Position numbers and translations under genes: made by a program. Shown one piece after another: positions 1-7,734 of a stretch of DNA of 64,000 nucleotides. Each line of letters opens with the position of its first letter. The stretch's first letter is position 1. A model generated the notes under the pieces. The model was given only the letters and a program-made list of their open reading frames with translations, was not told where the DNA came from and did not search any database. This stretch comes from Streptomyces sp. CB00455. Its GTDB lineage: Bacteria; Actinomycetota; Actinomycetes; Streptomycetales; Streptomycetaceae. The DNA lies in the NCBI RefSeq assembly GCF_001905445.1, contig NZ_LIVQ01000003.1, forward strand, positions 310,102-374,101, read 5' to 3'.

Positions 1-429
1 GAGCTGGGCGACGCCGCGTGGGACGTGGGCGTGCCGCCGGACGGGGCGCTGTCGCCGCGCCGGACGGCCGGGCGGATCGTGGAGCTGGGCCGGCTGGACC
101 CGGAGGCGGCGGCCGCCGTCCACCGGGTCGCGGGCGCGGTGGAACGGGCCCTTTACGCGCCTCCGGGCACGGAGGTCTCCTACCCCGGCCTCGGGGACGA
201 CGTCCTGGGGGCACGCGCGGGCCTGCTGGCCTCGGCCGGGCGGGTCACCCGCCTGCGGGCGCTGCTGCTGCCGCGCTCGGCAGCGCGACTGGGCTGGGCG
301 CTCTCGGCCCGCACCACGGCCCTGACCTCGTCCCTCTCCACCCGCTGGACGGCCCTCACCACGAAAACCACCACCCGCCTGACCACGGCCCGCTCCCACC
401 TCCCCCTGGCCAACCGCAAAAGCCCCTGA
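1..429 (+). CDS. C-terminal end of transglutaminase/DUF4129-type membrane protein (partial)
   Basis: The gene enters from the left edge in frame 1 and stops at 427-429, leaving 142 residues. The fragment begins ELGDAAWDVGVPPD and continues with an RTAGRIVELGRLDPEAAAAVHRV stretch split by alanine-rich helix. This pattern is typical of the cytoplasmic C-terminal (DUF4129-like) segment of the large TgpA-type transglutaminase membrane proteins found downstream of MoxR and DUF58 genes in Streptomyces, close to the mraZ/rsmH cell-division region. The last 40 residues are Thr/Arg/Ser-rich and probably disordered. The catalytic transglutaminase core and the membrane segments would lie outside the window, so the family call rests on the tail and on remembered gene order. 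Confidence 0.6.
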   Translation, partial: ELGDAAWDVGVPPDGALSPRRTAGRIVELGRLDPEAAAAVHRVAGAVERALYAPPGTEVSYPGLGDDVLGARAGLLASAGRVTRLRALLLPRSAARLGWALSARTTALTSSLSTRWTALTTKTTTRLTTARSHLPLANRKSP

Positions 430-494
430 CCCCAAACCAAAACCCCCACGCACCCCCGCCGACGCTCGCAGCACAGACCCGGGGGACCCAACAT

Positions 495-667
495 CCAGCC
501 CCGCCGGCGCTTGAGGCGCGGGGTCCGGGGGAGCCGCAATCCAGCCCCGCCGGCGTTTGAGGCGCGGGGTCCGGGGCGGAGCCCCGGGGGTTTGGCGCAG
601 CCACACCCAGCCCCGCCGGCGCTTGAGGCGCGGGGTCCGGGCGGAGCCCCGGGGGTTTGGCGCAGCC
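495..667. repeat. Three copies of a GC-rich Streptomyces intergenic repeat
   Basis: Near-identical units begin at 495, 541 and 607. Each starts CCAGCCCCGCCGGCG and contains TTGAGGCGCGGGGTCCGG. The second and third copies also carry a GGCGGAGCCCCGG self-complementary arm and end TTTGGCGCAGCC. The copies differ by only a few bases. This unit resembles a dispersed intergenic repeat I know from Streptomyces genomes. The self-complementary parts could form hairpins and end transcription after the transglutaminase gene. The rest of the gap, about 668-1012, is GC-rich without a convincing gene or hairpin. Confidence 0.7.
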
Positions 668-1012
668 GGGGCAGGCAGCGGGGCCACGCGGACGCGCGCA
701 CGCGGCGAGGCTCGATCCCCCCGAGCCCCGCCGCGTGCGCGTACCGTCCCGCCGGGCCCCCAGGACCCGGCTCCGGAAGGAGGTGGCCGATCCGCTCCGC
801 AGCCCCGTGTCGGCGGTGCGGACCGGACCCCCTGTCCGTTGCCCCCAGTCTGGCGTCCGCGCAGGCGGGGGCACATCCGCGCACGTACTCAGTTCCGCAC
901 CTGGGTACGGATACTCAGCCACCGCGGCAGGCCCCACCAGTTGTACGGGCTGCCGCGCCGCCACGGCACCGCCGACTGGGGGGTGGCCGGCGCAGCCACC
1001 CCGACCCGGCGC

Positions 1013-1660
1013 TCAGCGGTTCCCGCTGACCCGGCCCCGCAGCAGCAGCGACAGCGCCGAGTGCACGTCGTCCAGGGACCGCTCGCTCTGGAAGGACTGC
1101 CAGTCCAGGGCGGCCACCAGCACCATCCCCACCATCGCGGCAGCGGTGAGCGGCACGTCGATCTCCGCGCTGAGCTCCCCGCGCTCGACGCCCTCCCGCA
1201 GTACCGTCTCGACGACGGCCACCGCCTCCTGCCGGACGACCATCAGCGTGGACTGCCACGTCCGGTTGGTCCGCCACAGCTCGGCGACGTACAGCTGGGT
1301 GAAGGCCGGGTAGCGGTCGATGAAGACGAGGCCGGCCCGGATCATCGCGTCCAGCGCCTCGACTCGGCTGCCGCCGCGTGCCTCCGTCTCCTCGGCCGCC
1401 GCACGGAGCGAGACCGTCAGCAGCCCCACGCCGTGCCTCAACAGCTCTTCGAACAGGTCGTTCTTGCTCGCGAAGTTGTAGTAGACGGTGCCCTTCGCGA
1501 CGCCCGCGCGCTCCGCGATCTCCTCGACCGTGGTCGCGGAGAAGCCCTGCTCGGCGATCAGGGTCACGGCGGCTTCGTAGAGCTTCTGGCGGGTGGCCTG
1601 GCGTCGGGCGCCGCCGGCGCCCGTGCCGGTGCTGCTGCTTTCCATGGCGCTGATTCTCAC
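1013..1660 (-). CDS. TetR-family transcriptional repressor
   Basis: This 215-residue protein has a classical TetR N-terminal helix-turn-helix at about residues 20-68, including TTVEEIAERAGVAKGTVYYN, followed by an all-helical ligand-binding domain. I use the GTG at 1660, which has GAGGA about 11 bases upstream; an internal ATG at 1645 is possible. It is the last gene of a minus-strand operon, only 14 bases after the YhgE/Pip-like membrane protein, itself overlapping an ABC ATPase-like gene. A perfect 28-bp palindrome sits in front of the first gene at 4708-4735. The simplest reading is an autorepressor of a membrane transport or stress operon, relieved by a hydrophobic ligand. The ligand cannot be read from sequence. 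Confidence 0.9.
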   Translation of the reverse strand: MRISAMESSSTGTGAGGARRQATRQKLYEAAVTLIAEQGFSATTVEEIAERAGVAKGTVYYNFASKNDLFEELLRHGVGLLTVSLRAAAEETEARGGSRVEALDAMIRAGLVFIDRYPAFTQLYVAELWRTNRTWQSTLMVVRQEAVAVVETVLREGVERGELSAEIDVPLTAAAMVGMVLVAALDWQSFQSERSLDDVHSALSLLLRGRVSGNR

Positions 1661-1674
1661 AGGTCAACCGGTCC

Positions 1675-3762
1675 TCAGAGGCTCAGTTCCGGGTGCAGCC
1701 GGTCCATGGTCCACACCTGCTTGCCCCGGGCGGCCAGCGCGGTGAGCGCGAGGGCCCCCACGGTGAAGGCCCCAAGGACCGCGCAGCCCTGCCAGACCGG
1801 GGTGAGGTCGCCGCCGGTGATGAGGCGGCGCAGGCCCTGGACGACGTACGACATCGGCAGGTACGGGTGGATGGCGTTGAAGAAGCCGGGACTGGTCTGC
1901 ACGGGGTAGGTGCCGCCGGCGGAGGTGAGCTGGAGCATCAGCAGGGCCAGGACCAGGATGCGGCCGGCGGCGCCGAACTTGGCGTTCAGCCACTGGACGA
2001 TCGCCGCGAAGCAGGCGGTGACGATCATCAGGAAGCCGATGGTCAGGGCCGGCCGGGCCATCTCCAGCCCGAGGCCCCAGTGGAGGACGGACATCAGCGC
2101 GCTCACTTGGAGGGCGCCGAGGCCGGCTACGGGCAGCCAGCCCGCGACGGCGATCCGCCAGGGCGAGGCGCCGGCGGCCAGGGCCCGCCGGTTGAGCGGG
2201 GTGATGAGCATGTAGGCGACCATCGCGCCGACCCACAGGGAGAGCGGGATGAAGTAGGGCGCGAAGCCCGTGCCGTAGTTGGGCGCCTTGTGCAGGGACC
2301 CGTTGGCGAGGCGGACCGGGTCGGCCATGACCTGGGTGCGGGCGTCGCGCGCCTGCTGGTCGTAGTCCGGGATCCGGCCGACGCCCTCGTGGAGGCCGTC
2401 GGCGAGGTCGCGGTTGCCGTCGACGAGCTTGTACATGCCGCCGTCGAGGGTGTGCGCGCCGTCGCCGAGCTTGCCGACGCCCTCGCTCAGGGCTCCGGAG
2501 CCGGTGGTGGCGGTGCCGAGGCCGGTGTGCAGCTGGGCCATGCCACCGGCGACCTTGTGGGCGCCGGAGTTGAGGGCGTTGACCTTGGCGACGGCCTGGT
2601 CGAGGTCGCCGGCGAGGCCGGGGGCCGCCGCGACGAGCCGGCGGGCCTGGGTCTCCAGGTCGCTCAGCTGGGTGCGGAGCTTGCCGACGTCCCCGTTGGC
2701 GTTCTTGACCAGCGTGCTGACGTCCCCGGAGAGCTCGGCGGCCTCGGCGATGTCGTCCCTGACCCTCTTCAGGTCGGGGCAGGAGGCCAGGTGCGGCTCG
2801 CCACCGGGGGTGACGCAGTGCTTGGTGTAGTAGGCGTCGGCGCCGGTCGATGCCTTCCGGGCGACGGCAGCTGCGGCCGGCGCCTTCTCGGCGAAGGTGC
2901 CGAGGTGGTGGTTGACGACCTTGGCGGTGTCGGCGACGAGCTCGGCGGTGTCCGCCAGGTTCTTGGGGTCCTTGACGAAGGGGCGGGCCTTGTCGGCGGC
3001 GCCGTTGACCTTGTCGGCGAGGGTCTGGGTGCCCGCCGCGAGGTCCTTGGTCCCGGTCTCCAGCTGGCCGGCGGCCGAGTTGAGCTTCTTCAGGCCGCTG
3101 TTGAGCTCGCCGGTCTTCTCCTCGGCCGTGTCGAGGCCTTCGGCGAGCTGCTTCGCGCCCTCCTGGGCCTTGCCCGCGCCGTCCTTGAGCTTGTCGGCGC
3201 CGTCGGCGGCCTCGGCGGTCTTGTCGTGCAGGTCGGAGAAGTTGACGAAGATCTTGTCCAGGAAGCCGCGGGAGGCGTTGGCGGAGGCCGCCGAGCGGAC
3301 CTCGGAGAAGACGGTCTTGGAGATCGAGCCGACGATGTAGTTGTTGGCGTCGTTGGTGCGGACCTGCAGGGCGCCGGTGGTGGGGTCCTCGCCTGCGCTG
3401 GAGGCGATCTTCGCGCTGAAGTCGGCGGGCATGGTGAGGGACAGGTAGTACCTGCCGTTCTCCAGCCCCTTCGCGGCCTCCTCGGCGCTCACCTCGCGCC
3501 AGTCGAAGGTCTTGCTGGCGTGGAGCTTCTTGGTGATCTCGCCGCCGGCGTCGAGCCGCTTGCCGTCCACGGTCGTGCCCTGGTCGGCGTTGACGAGGGC
3601 GACGGGCACCTTGTCGAGGCGGCCGTAGGGGTCCCAGAAGGACCAGAGGTACAGGGCTCCGTAGAGCAGCGGCAGCAGGAGCAGCGCGACGAGGGCGGCC
3701 CGGGGCAGCTTCCCCCGCCCGAACCGCTTCAGCTCAAGCGCGGCCAGCTTCGGCGATCGCAT
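1675..3762 (-). CDS. YhgE/Pip-family ABC-2-like membrane protein
   Basis: The ATG at 3762, preceded by GAAGGGGG, gives 695 residues starting MRSPKLAALELKRFGRGKLP. A longer frame would add a low-complexity Pro/Ala/Thr leader and is unlikely. Residues about 20-40 form one membrane helix (AALVALLLLPLLYGALYLW). A long extracytoplasmic region with many Leu-x-x-Gly-Ala helical repeats, probably coiled coil, fills residues about 190-470, and five or so membrane helices follow from about 510 to 680. This is the architecture of YhgE/Pip proteins, relatives of MmpL/ABC-2 permeases and of type VII-associated or phage-receptor proteins. It overlaps the ATPase gene by 29 bases, which suggests coupled translation and a two-part transporter. 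The substrate is unknown. Confidence 0.85.
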   Translation of the reverse strand: MRSPKLAALELKRFGRGKLPRAALVALLLLPLLYGALYLWSFWDPYGRLDKVPVALVNADQGTTVDGKRLDAGGEITKKLHASKTFDWREVSAEEAAKGLENGRYYLSLTMPADFSAKIASSAGEDPTTGALQVRTNDANNYIVGSISKTVFSEVRSAASANASRGFLDKIFVNFSDLHDKTAEAADGADKLKDGAGKAQEGAKQLAEGLDTAEEKTGELNSGLKKLNSAAGQLETGTKDLAAGTQTLADKVNGAADKARPFVKDPKNLADTAELVADTAKVVNHHLGTFAEKAPAAAAVARKASTGADAYYTKHCVTPGGEPHLASCPDLKRVRDDIAEAAELSGDVSTLVKNANGDVGKLRTQLSDLETQARRLVAAAPGLAGDLDQAVAKVNALNSGAHKVAGGMAQLHTGLGTATTGSGALSEGVGKLGDGAHTLDGGMYKLVDGNRDLADGLHEGVGRIPDYDQQARDARTQVMADPVRLANGSLHKAPNYGTGFAPYFIPLSLWVGAMVAYMLITPLNRRALAAGASPWRIAVAGWLPVAGLGALQVSALMSVLHWGLGLEMARPALTIGFLMIVTACFAAIVQWLNAKFGAAGRILVLALLMLQLTSAGGTYPVQTSPGFFNAIHPYLPMSYVVQGLRRLITGGDLTPVWQGCAVLGAFTVGALALTALAARGKQVWTMDRLHPELSL

Positions 3763-4693
3763 CGTCCGCCCCCTTCGTGTCGTCGTCCGCGTGCGCGGTG
3801 CCGGTGCCGGTCCGGGTGCCGGTCTCGGTCTGGGTGCCGGCGCCGGTGCCGGCGTCGGCGTCGGCATCCGCGTCGGCATCCGCGTCCGCGTCCGTCTCCG
3901 TGTCCGCGTCGGCCGACACGGGGGCCGGCTGAGCGGTGGTCGTGCCGCCGTCGCCGTCTGCCGCCTTCCCGGCCGGGGCGTCCGGGCCGGAGAGCTCCGA
4001 TGCGCCGGTCCGTACGACGAGCGCGTCGTCGGGGGCCTCGCTGCACACCGCGATGACGGTGGTGCCGCGGGCGGCGATCGAGCGGAGCAGCGCCCATGCC
4101 TCGTCGCGTTCGGCGTCCGAGAGCTTCAGGTCGAGGTCGTCCAGGGCCAGCAGCCGCGGCGATCCCAGCAAGGCGATCGCCACCGACAGCCGCACGGATT
4201 CCAGGCGTTCCAGGTCCCGTACGGAGGTGCGCGGCCCCTTGGGCAGGGCGGTCAGGTCCAGTCCGGCGGCGGCCAGGGCCTCGTCGACGCGGGCGGCGGC
4301 GCTCGCGCGGCGTTCGGCGCGGGGGCGCAGCAGGGCGCGGACGGGGCCTTCGTAGCGCCGCTGGAGCAGGGCTCCCTCGCGCAGCTGCTCGGAGACGGTG
4401 AGGGCCTGGTCCAGGTCGGTGACGCCGCAGACCGGGCCGAGGGCGGTGATCCGGCGGACCGCGGCCATCTTCTTCGGAAGCCGGTGGCGGCCCACCTCCG
4501 CGTACCCCTCGGTGGGTTTCATCCGCCCGGTGAGGGCAAGGAGCAGACAGGTACGGCCGCTTCCCGAAGGGCCTTCGACCGCGATGAGCGAGCCGGGCGC
4601 CGCGTCGATACCGACCCCGCGGAAGGCCCAGCCGCGCGGGCCCTTGAGTCCGAAGTCCTCGGCTCTGACGGCCGCGCCGTGCGGACTGTCCAC
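3734..4693 (-). CDS. ABC-type ATP-binding protein with degenerate motifs and low-complexity tail
   Basis: The GTG at 4693 with AAGGGGGGG upstream gives 319 residues. Residues about 8-225 form an ABC ATPase-like domain: Walker A is GPSGSGRT, with Arg in place of the usual Lys; Walker B is LLALDDLD; the signature region reads VRDLERLESVRL instead of LSGGQ. Residues about 240-319 are disordered, with an (Asp-Ala)n run followed by Thr/Gly/Thr repeats. The gene leads the operon, overlaps the YhgE/Pip gene and lies just downstream of the 28-bp palindrome. It is probably the partner ATPase of the membrane protein, though the changed Walker A and signature make ATP hydrolysis uncertain. Confidence 0.75.
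   Translation of the reverse strand: MDSPHGAAVRAEDFGLKGPRGWAFRGVGIDAAPGSLIAVEGPSGSGRTCLLLALTGRMKPTEGYAEVGRHRLPKKMAAVRRITALGPVCGVTDLDQALTVSEQLREGALLQRRYEGPVRALLRPRAERRASAAARVDEALAAAGLDLTALPKGPRTSVRDLERLESVRLSVAIALLGSPRLLALDDLDLKLSDAERDEAWALLRSIAARGTTVIAVCSEAPDDALVVRTGASELSGPDAPAGKAADGDGGTTTAQPAPVSADADTETDADADADADADADAGTGAGTQTETGTRTGTGTAHADDDTKGADDAIAEAGRA
3846..3912. repeat. Low-complexity repeat encoding an Asp-Ala run
   Basis: On the plus strand this stretch is built from imperfect GGCGTC and CCGCGT units. It encodes the alternating Asp-Ala segment in the tail of the ATPase. Such hexanucleotide-like runs commonly vary in copy number between strains by slippage, always in frame because the unit is a multiple of three. 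Confidence 0.6.
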
Positions 4694-4707
4694 GCCGCCC
4701 CCCCTTC

Positions 4708-4735
4708 TTTTTGAACTGACCGGTCAGTTCAAAAA
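4708..4735. promoter_or_regulatory. Perfect 28-bp palindrome, probable TetR operator
   Basis: The two 14-base arms TTTTTGAACTGACC and GGTCAGTTCAAAAA are exact reverse complements with no spacer. The site ends 15 bases before the GTG of the ATPase gene, where it would cover the promoter or early transcript of the three-gene operon. AACTGACC/GGTCAGTT arms are common in TetR-regulated efflux promoters. The TetR gene at the end of the same operon is the obvious candidate binder. Confidence 0.85.
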
Positions 4736-4866
4736 CTAGCACTTCCCGGCGCATCCTGCGCGCAGCGGGGGGCAGTTGATCCGTAGGTGACCGAAAACCC
4801 CCAGGTCAGAGTGATTGTCAGTGGGGGCGGTCACGATGATGGGAACGCAACGACAGGAGGTTCGTC

Positions 4867-5385
4867 ATGGCCACACCGTCCCCGTCCCCTGTCCACCCCG
4901 TCCTGCGGAGGTCGTCGGCTCCCCCGGCCGCCCTCGACCTGCTCGCCAAGGCCCGCAGCGGTCTGACCGAGGCCGCCCGCCTGACCCGCCCCAACGAGCG
5001 TTACGCCACCGCCCACCTGGCCGCCCTGCGCACCGCCGCGGCCGTGCTCGCCGCCCGCGGGCGGCCCGAGCCCGTCCACCCCCGCCGCCGGCCCCGGATC
5101 CGCAGCGCGTGGGAGGTCCTGCCGGAGATAGCGCCGGAGCTGGCCGAGTGGAGCGCCCTCTTCGCCTCCGGCGCCGAGCGCCGGGCGCGGGCGGAGGCCG
5201 GCATCGAGGGCGCGGCGACCGGGCGGGACGCGGACGACCTGGTGCGCGCCGTCTCGATGTTCGTGCGCCTCGTGGAGCGGATGCTCGCGATCCAGCCCGG
5301 GCAGCAGCCCCTGCCGCAGCCCTCGTCGCACCCCGCGCCGGCGGCGGTGCCCAAGCCCCGTCCGGAGCGTCCGGACGCGGGATGA
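4867..5385 (+). CDS. SAV_6107-family HEPN domain protein
   Basis: The ATG at 4867 follows a strong AGGAGG at about 4856-4861 and gives 172 residues. Residues about 20-140 are helical and resemble the SAV_6107-type HEPN family conserved in Streptomyces: a Leu/Ala-rich first helix, RYATAHLAALRTAAAVLAARG, then helices with WEVLPEIAPELAEWSALFASG and DLVRAVSMFVRLVERML. An Arg-x4-His element (RYATAH) is present; in other HEPN families a similar motif forms an RNase active site, but activity here is not established. The C-terminal 30 residues are Pro/Gln-rich and disordered. The methyltransferase gene follows 74 bases downstream on the same strand. Confidence 0.7.
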   Translation: MATPSPSPVHPVLRRSSAPPAALDLLAKARSGLTEAARLTRPNERYATAHLAALRTAAAVLAARGRPEPVHPRRRPRIRSAWEVLPEIAPELAEWSALFASGAERRARAEAGIEGAATGRDADDLVRAVSMFVRLVERMLAIQPGQQPLPQPSSHPAPAAVPKPRPERPDAG

Positions 5386-5459
5386 GCTGCACGGCTGTGG
5401 GAGGCCATAGGGTGGGGCACTGACCGCTCATCCTTAACCGCGCCGAGGAGCCATCAGCC

Positions 5460-6218
5460 GTGTCGGACACTTCCCGCCCCCGCGCCTCCCTCCGCACCGC
5501 CGTGGTGTGGGAGGTCCTCAAGGAGGCACTCGACCGCCGGGTGAAGGCGACCGGGCGGGATGTGCTGGACGTGCTCGACACCGGGGGCGGCACCGGCAAG
5601 TTCGCCGTCCCGGTCGCCCGCCTGGGCCACCGGGTCACCGTGGTGGACCCCAGCCCGAACGCACTGTTCGGGCTGGAGCGCCGGGTGGCCGAGGCGGGCG
5701 TGGCCGACCTGGTCCGCGGTGTCCAGGGGGACGCCCAGGGCCTGCTGGAGGTCGTCGAGCGCGACGCCTACGACGTCGTGCTCTGCCACGGCGTGCTGGA
5801 GTACGTGGACGACCCCGCCGAGGGCGTGGCCAACACGGTCGCGGCCCTGCGCGCCGGAGGCACGCTCAGCCTGCTGGCCGCCGGCCTCGGCGGAGCCGTC
5901 CTCGCCCGCGCCCTCGCCGGGCACTTCACCGAGGCCCGGACCGCTCTCACCGACCCGGCCGGCCGCTGGGGCAGCGGCGACCCGGTACCGCGCCGCTTCA
6001 CCGCCGAGCAGCTCTCCGAGCTCGTCGGCGGGGCCGGCCTCGCGGTCGGCGCGGTCCACGGCGTACGGATCTTCGCCGACCTCGTCCCGGGGGTCCTGGT
6101 GGACACCGAGCCGGGCGCGGTCGAAGCGTTGCTGCGCCTGGAGGAAGCCGCCGCGGAGCTGCCGGCCTTCCACGCGGTGGCCACGCAACTGCACGTCCTC
6201 GGCGAGAAGCCTGCCTGA
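5460..6218 (+). CDS. SAM-dependent class I methyltransferase
   Basis: This 252-residue protein starts at a GTG preceded by GAGGAG. Residues about 30-60 carry the class I methyltransferase motif I (VLDVLDTGGGTGKFAVPVA) and the acidic end of strand 2 (VTVVDPSPNAL). DVVLCHGVLEYVDDPAEGV at about residue 100 is motif IV/V of the Ubi/SmtA-like group. The C-terminal part (RRFTAEQLSELVGGAGLAVG) fits the substrate-capping strand region. The methyl acceptor is unknown. The gene follows the HEPN protein and may be cotranscribed with it. Confidence 0.8.
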   Translation: MSDTSRPRASLRTAVVWEVLKEALDRRVKATGRDVLDVLDTGGGTGKFAVPVARLGHRVTVVDPSPNALFGLERRVAEAGVADLVRGVQGDAQGLLEVVERDAYDVVLCHGVLEYVDDPAEGVANTVAALRAGGTLSLLAAGLGGAVLARALAGHFTEARTALTDPAGRWGSGDPVPRRFTAEQLSELVGGAGLAVGAVHGVRIFADLVPGVLVDTEPGAVEALLRLEEAAAELPAFHAVATQLHVLGEKPA

Positions 6219-6290
6219 TCTGCGGTCTTCCGCGCACGGAGTCGGCCGGACACCCTCCGATCCGGCCGTCGGCCCCGTATGCTCGGGGCA

Positions 6291-6374
6291 GTGACCGGCA
6301 TGGTGGACGGGCCGCTGGGGAATAAGCGCCTCAGTGACCGCCCCGCGGCGGCAGGAATGCGCACAGTGGCGTGA
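6291..6374 (+). other. Possible leaderless mini-ORF or gene-start remnant
   Basis: A TATGCT box at 6278-6283 is followed after 7 bases by a GTG that opens a 27-codon frame (MTGMVDGPLGNKRLSDRP, then AAAGMRTVA and stop). The promoter-to-start spacing is that of Streptomyces leaderless genes. The tail MRT could be the relic of a lost gene start; I recall a dinB-type polymerase next to similar methyltransferase genes in some Streptomyces, but nothing of its body remains. The rest of the 275-base gap before the DUF3040 gene holds a GGCGGG/CCCGCC inverted repeat and a TATCCT box near 6437. Confidence 0.3.
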
Positions 6375-6493
6375 GCAGGCTTTGTTTTTCAGAACGTGGC
6401 GTAGAGGGCGGGTGTCACGGGGGCGATTCCCCGCCTATCCTGAAGGGGACCCCTGGTCGCCACCCCCGCGACCGACGGATGAGGAGGACTCCC

Positions 6494-6898
6494 GTGCCGC
6501 TCTCGGAGCACGAGCAGCGAATGCTCGAGCAGATGGAGCGAGCGCTGTACGCCGAAGACCCCAAGTTCGCGACAGCGCTTGAGGGAAGCGGACTGCGCAC
6601 GTACACCCGGCGACGGGTCTACCAGGCAGTCGCGGGCATTGTGGTGGGCATCGCGCTCCTCATGACCGGTGTGATCGTCCCGAACGTACTGTGGATCAGC
6701 GTGGTGGGGTTCCTCGTCATGCTGGGCTGTACGGTCCTCGTGGTCACCGGTTGGCGCAAGGCACCCAAGCCCGGCGAGCAGCCCGTCTCCGGAAGTGCAG
6801 GCGGTTCGGCCCCCGGCCGCAACCACCGGCAGCGTCGGTCGATGATGACCCGCATCGAGGAGCGGTGGCAGCGCCGCCGCGACGAACAGGGGCAGTAG
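6494..6898 (+). CDS. DUF3040 small membrane protein
   Basis: The GTG at 6494 sits 5 bases after GAGGAGGA, an excellent ribosome binding site, giving 134 residues. The protein starts MPLSEHEQRMLEQMERALYAEDPKFATAL, the signature of the DUF3040 family. Two membrane helices follow at about residues 45-90, then a basic cytoplasmic tail. DUF3040 proteins are actinobacterial and often lie near cell-division clusters. No biochemical role can be read from the sequence. Length is normal for the family. Confidence 0.9.
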   Translation: MPLSEHEQRMLEQMERALYAEDPKFATALEGSGLRTYTRRRVYQAVAGIVVGIALLMTGVIVPNVLWISVVGFLVMLGCTVLVVTGWRKAPKPGEQPVSGSAGGSAPGRNHRQRRSMMTRIEERWQRRRDEQGQ

Positions 6899-6921
6899 CC
6901 GCCCCGGACAGCGTGTGTGAA

Positions 6922-6950
6922 GGGGACGGCCGCCCGCAGCGGCCGTCCCC
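6922..6950. terminator. Hairpin terminator after DUF3040 gene
   Basis: GGGGACGGCCGC (6922-6933) pairs with GCGGCCGTCCCC (6939-6950) across a five-base loop, a perfect 12-bp stem starting 24 bases after the DUF3040 stop. There is no T-run, as is common in Streptomyces. Confidence 0.75.
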
Positions 6951-7004
6951 TCGCCGTTGGCGTTCCGCCCGCCCCCGGCACGCCGCCTGCGGCATGATGG
7001 CCCG

Positions 7005-7631
7005 GTGAGTGTGCTCCCCCTGGTCTTCACCAGCGGCTGGGCCAGCGGGATCAACGCCTACGCCGTGGTCCTCCTGCTCGGCATCTTCGGCGCGACCGGT
7101 CTGACCGACGAGGTCCCCGCGTCGCTGCAACGCACCGACGTGCTGATCGTCGCGGCGGTGCTGTTCCTGTGCGAAGCCGTCGCCGACAAGATCCCGTACG
7201 TGGACTCGGTCTGGGACTCCGTCCACACCGTGATCCGGCCGGTGGCCGGCGCCGTGGTGGGTGCGCTGCTGGCCGGACAGAGCGGCTCGCTCTCCGATCT
7301 CGCCGCCGCCGCGGTCGGCGGCTCCACCGCACTGGCCAGCCATGCCGTCAAGGCCGGCACCCGGATGGCGGTCAACACCTCGCCCGAGCCGTTCAGCAAC
7401 GTCGCCGTGAGCACCGCCGAGGACCTCGGGGTGGCGGGCATCGTCACCTTCGCGATGTTCAACCCCCAGGCCGCGGCGGGCATCGCGGCCGTCCTGCTGG
7501 CCGCCGGGCTCGCAATACTGGTCTTCCTCTGGACCCGGATCCGCCGCTTCCTGCGCCGCCGCGCCCAGCGCCGTGAGGAGAAGCGACTGGCCTCCGCGGC
7601 CCACGGGACGACCGGGGCCCCGCCCCCCTGA
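7005..7631 (+). CDS. DUF4126 membrane protein
   Basis: This 208-residue protein starts at a GTG six bases after a CATGAT box (6993-6998), suggesting a leaderless transcript. It begins MSVLPLVFTSGWASGINAY, a conserved DUF4126 start. At least four membrane segments are visible: residues about 5-25, 40-60, 75-95 and 155-185. Conserved FLCEAVADKIPYVDSVWD and VNTSPEPFSNVAVSTAED elements lie between them. The C-terminus is a basic RRFLRRRAQRREEKR tail. The function of the family is unknown; it is conserved in Streptomyces at this position. Confidence 0.85.
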   Translation: MSVLPLVFTSGWASGINAYAVVLLLGIFGATGLTDEVPASLQRTDVLIVAAVLFLCEAVADKIPYVDSVWDSVHTVIRPVAGAVVGALLAGQSGSLSDLAAAAVGGSTALASHAVKAGTRMAVNTSPEPFSNVAVSTAEDLGVAGIVTFAMFNPQAAAGIAAVLLAAGLAILVFLWTRIRRFLRRRAQRREEKRLASAAHGTTGAPPP

Positions 7632-7734
7632 CCTCCGCCGCTTCCGGCCGGCCCCGGGCGCTCCCCTTGCCCGGCGCTCCCCCTGCCCCGGACCCGCCAA
7701 GGCCCCGCCGGCCCCGCTCGGTAGGCTCAGCCGC

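Noticed and set aside
495-667. CRISPR-like array
   Set aside because: Only three units, spacers are short and similar to each other, no cas genes, and the units match a known type of Streptomyces intergenic repeat.
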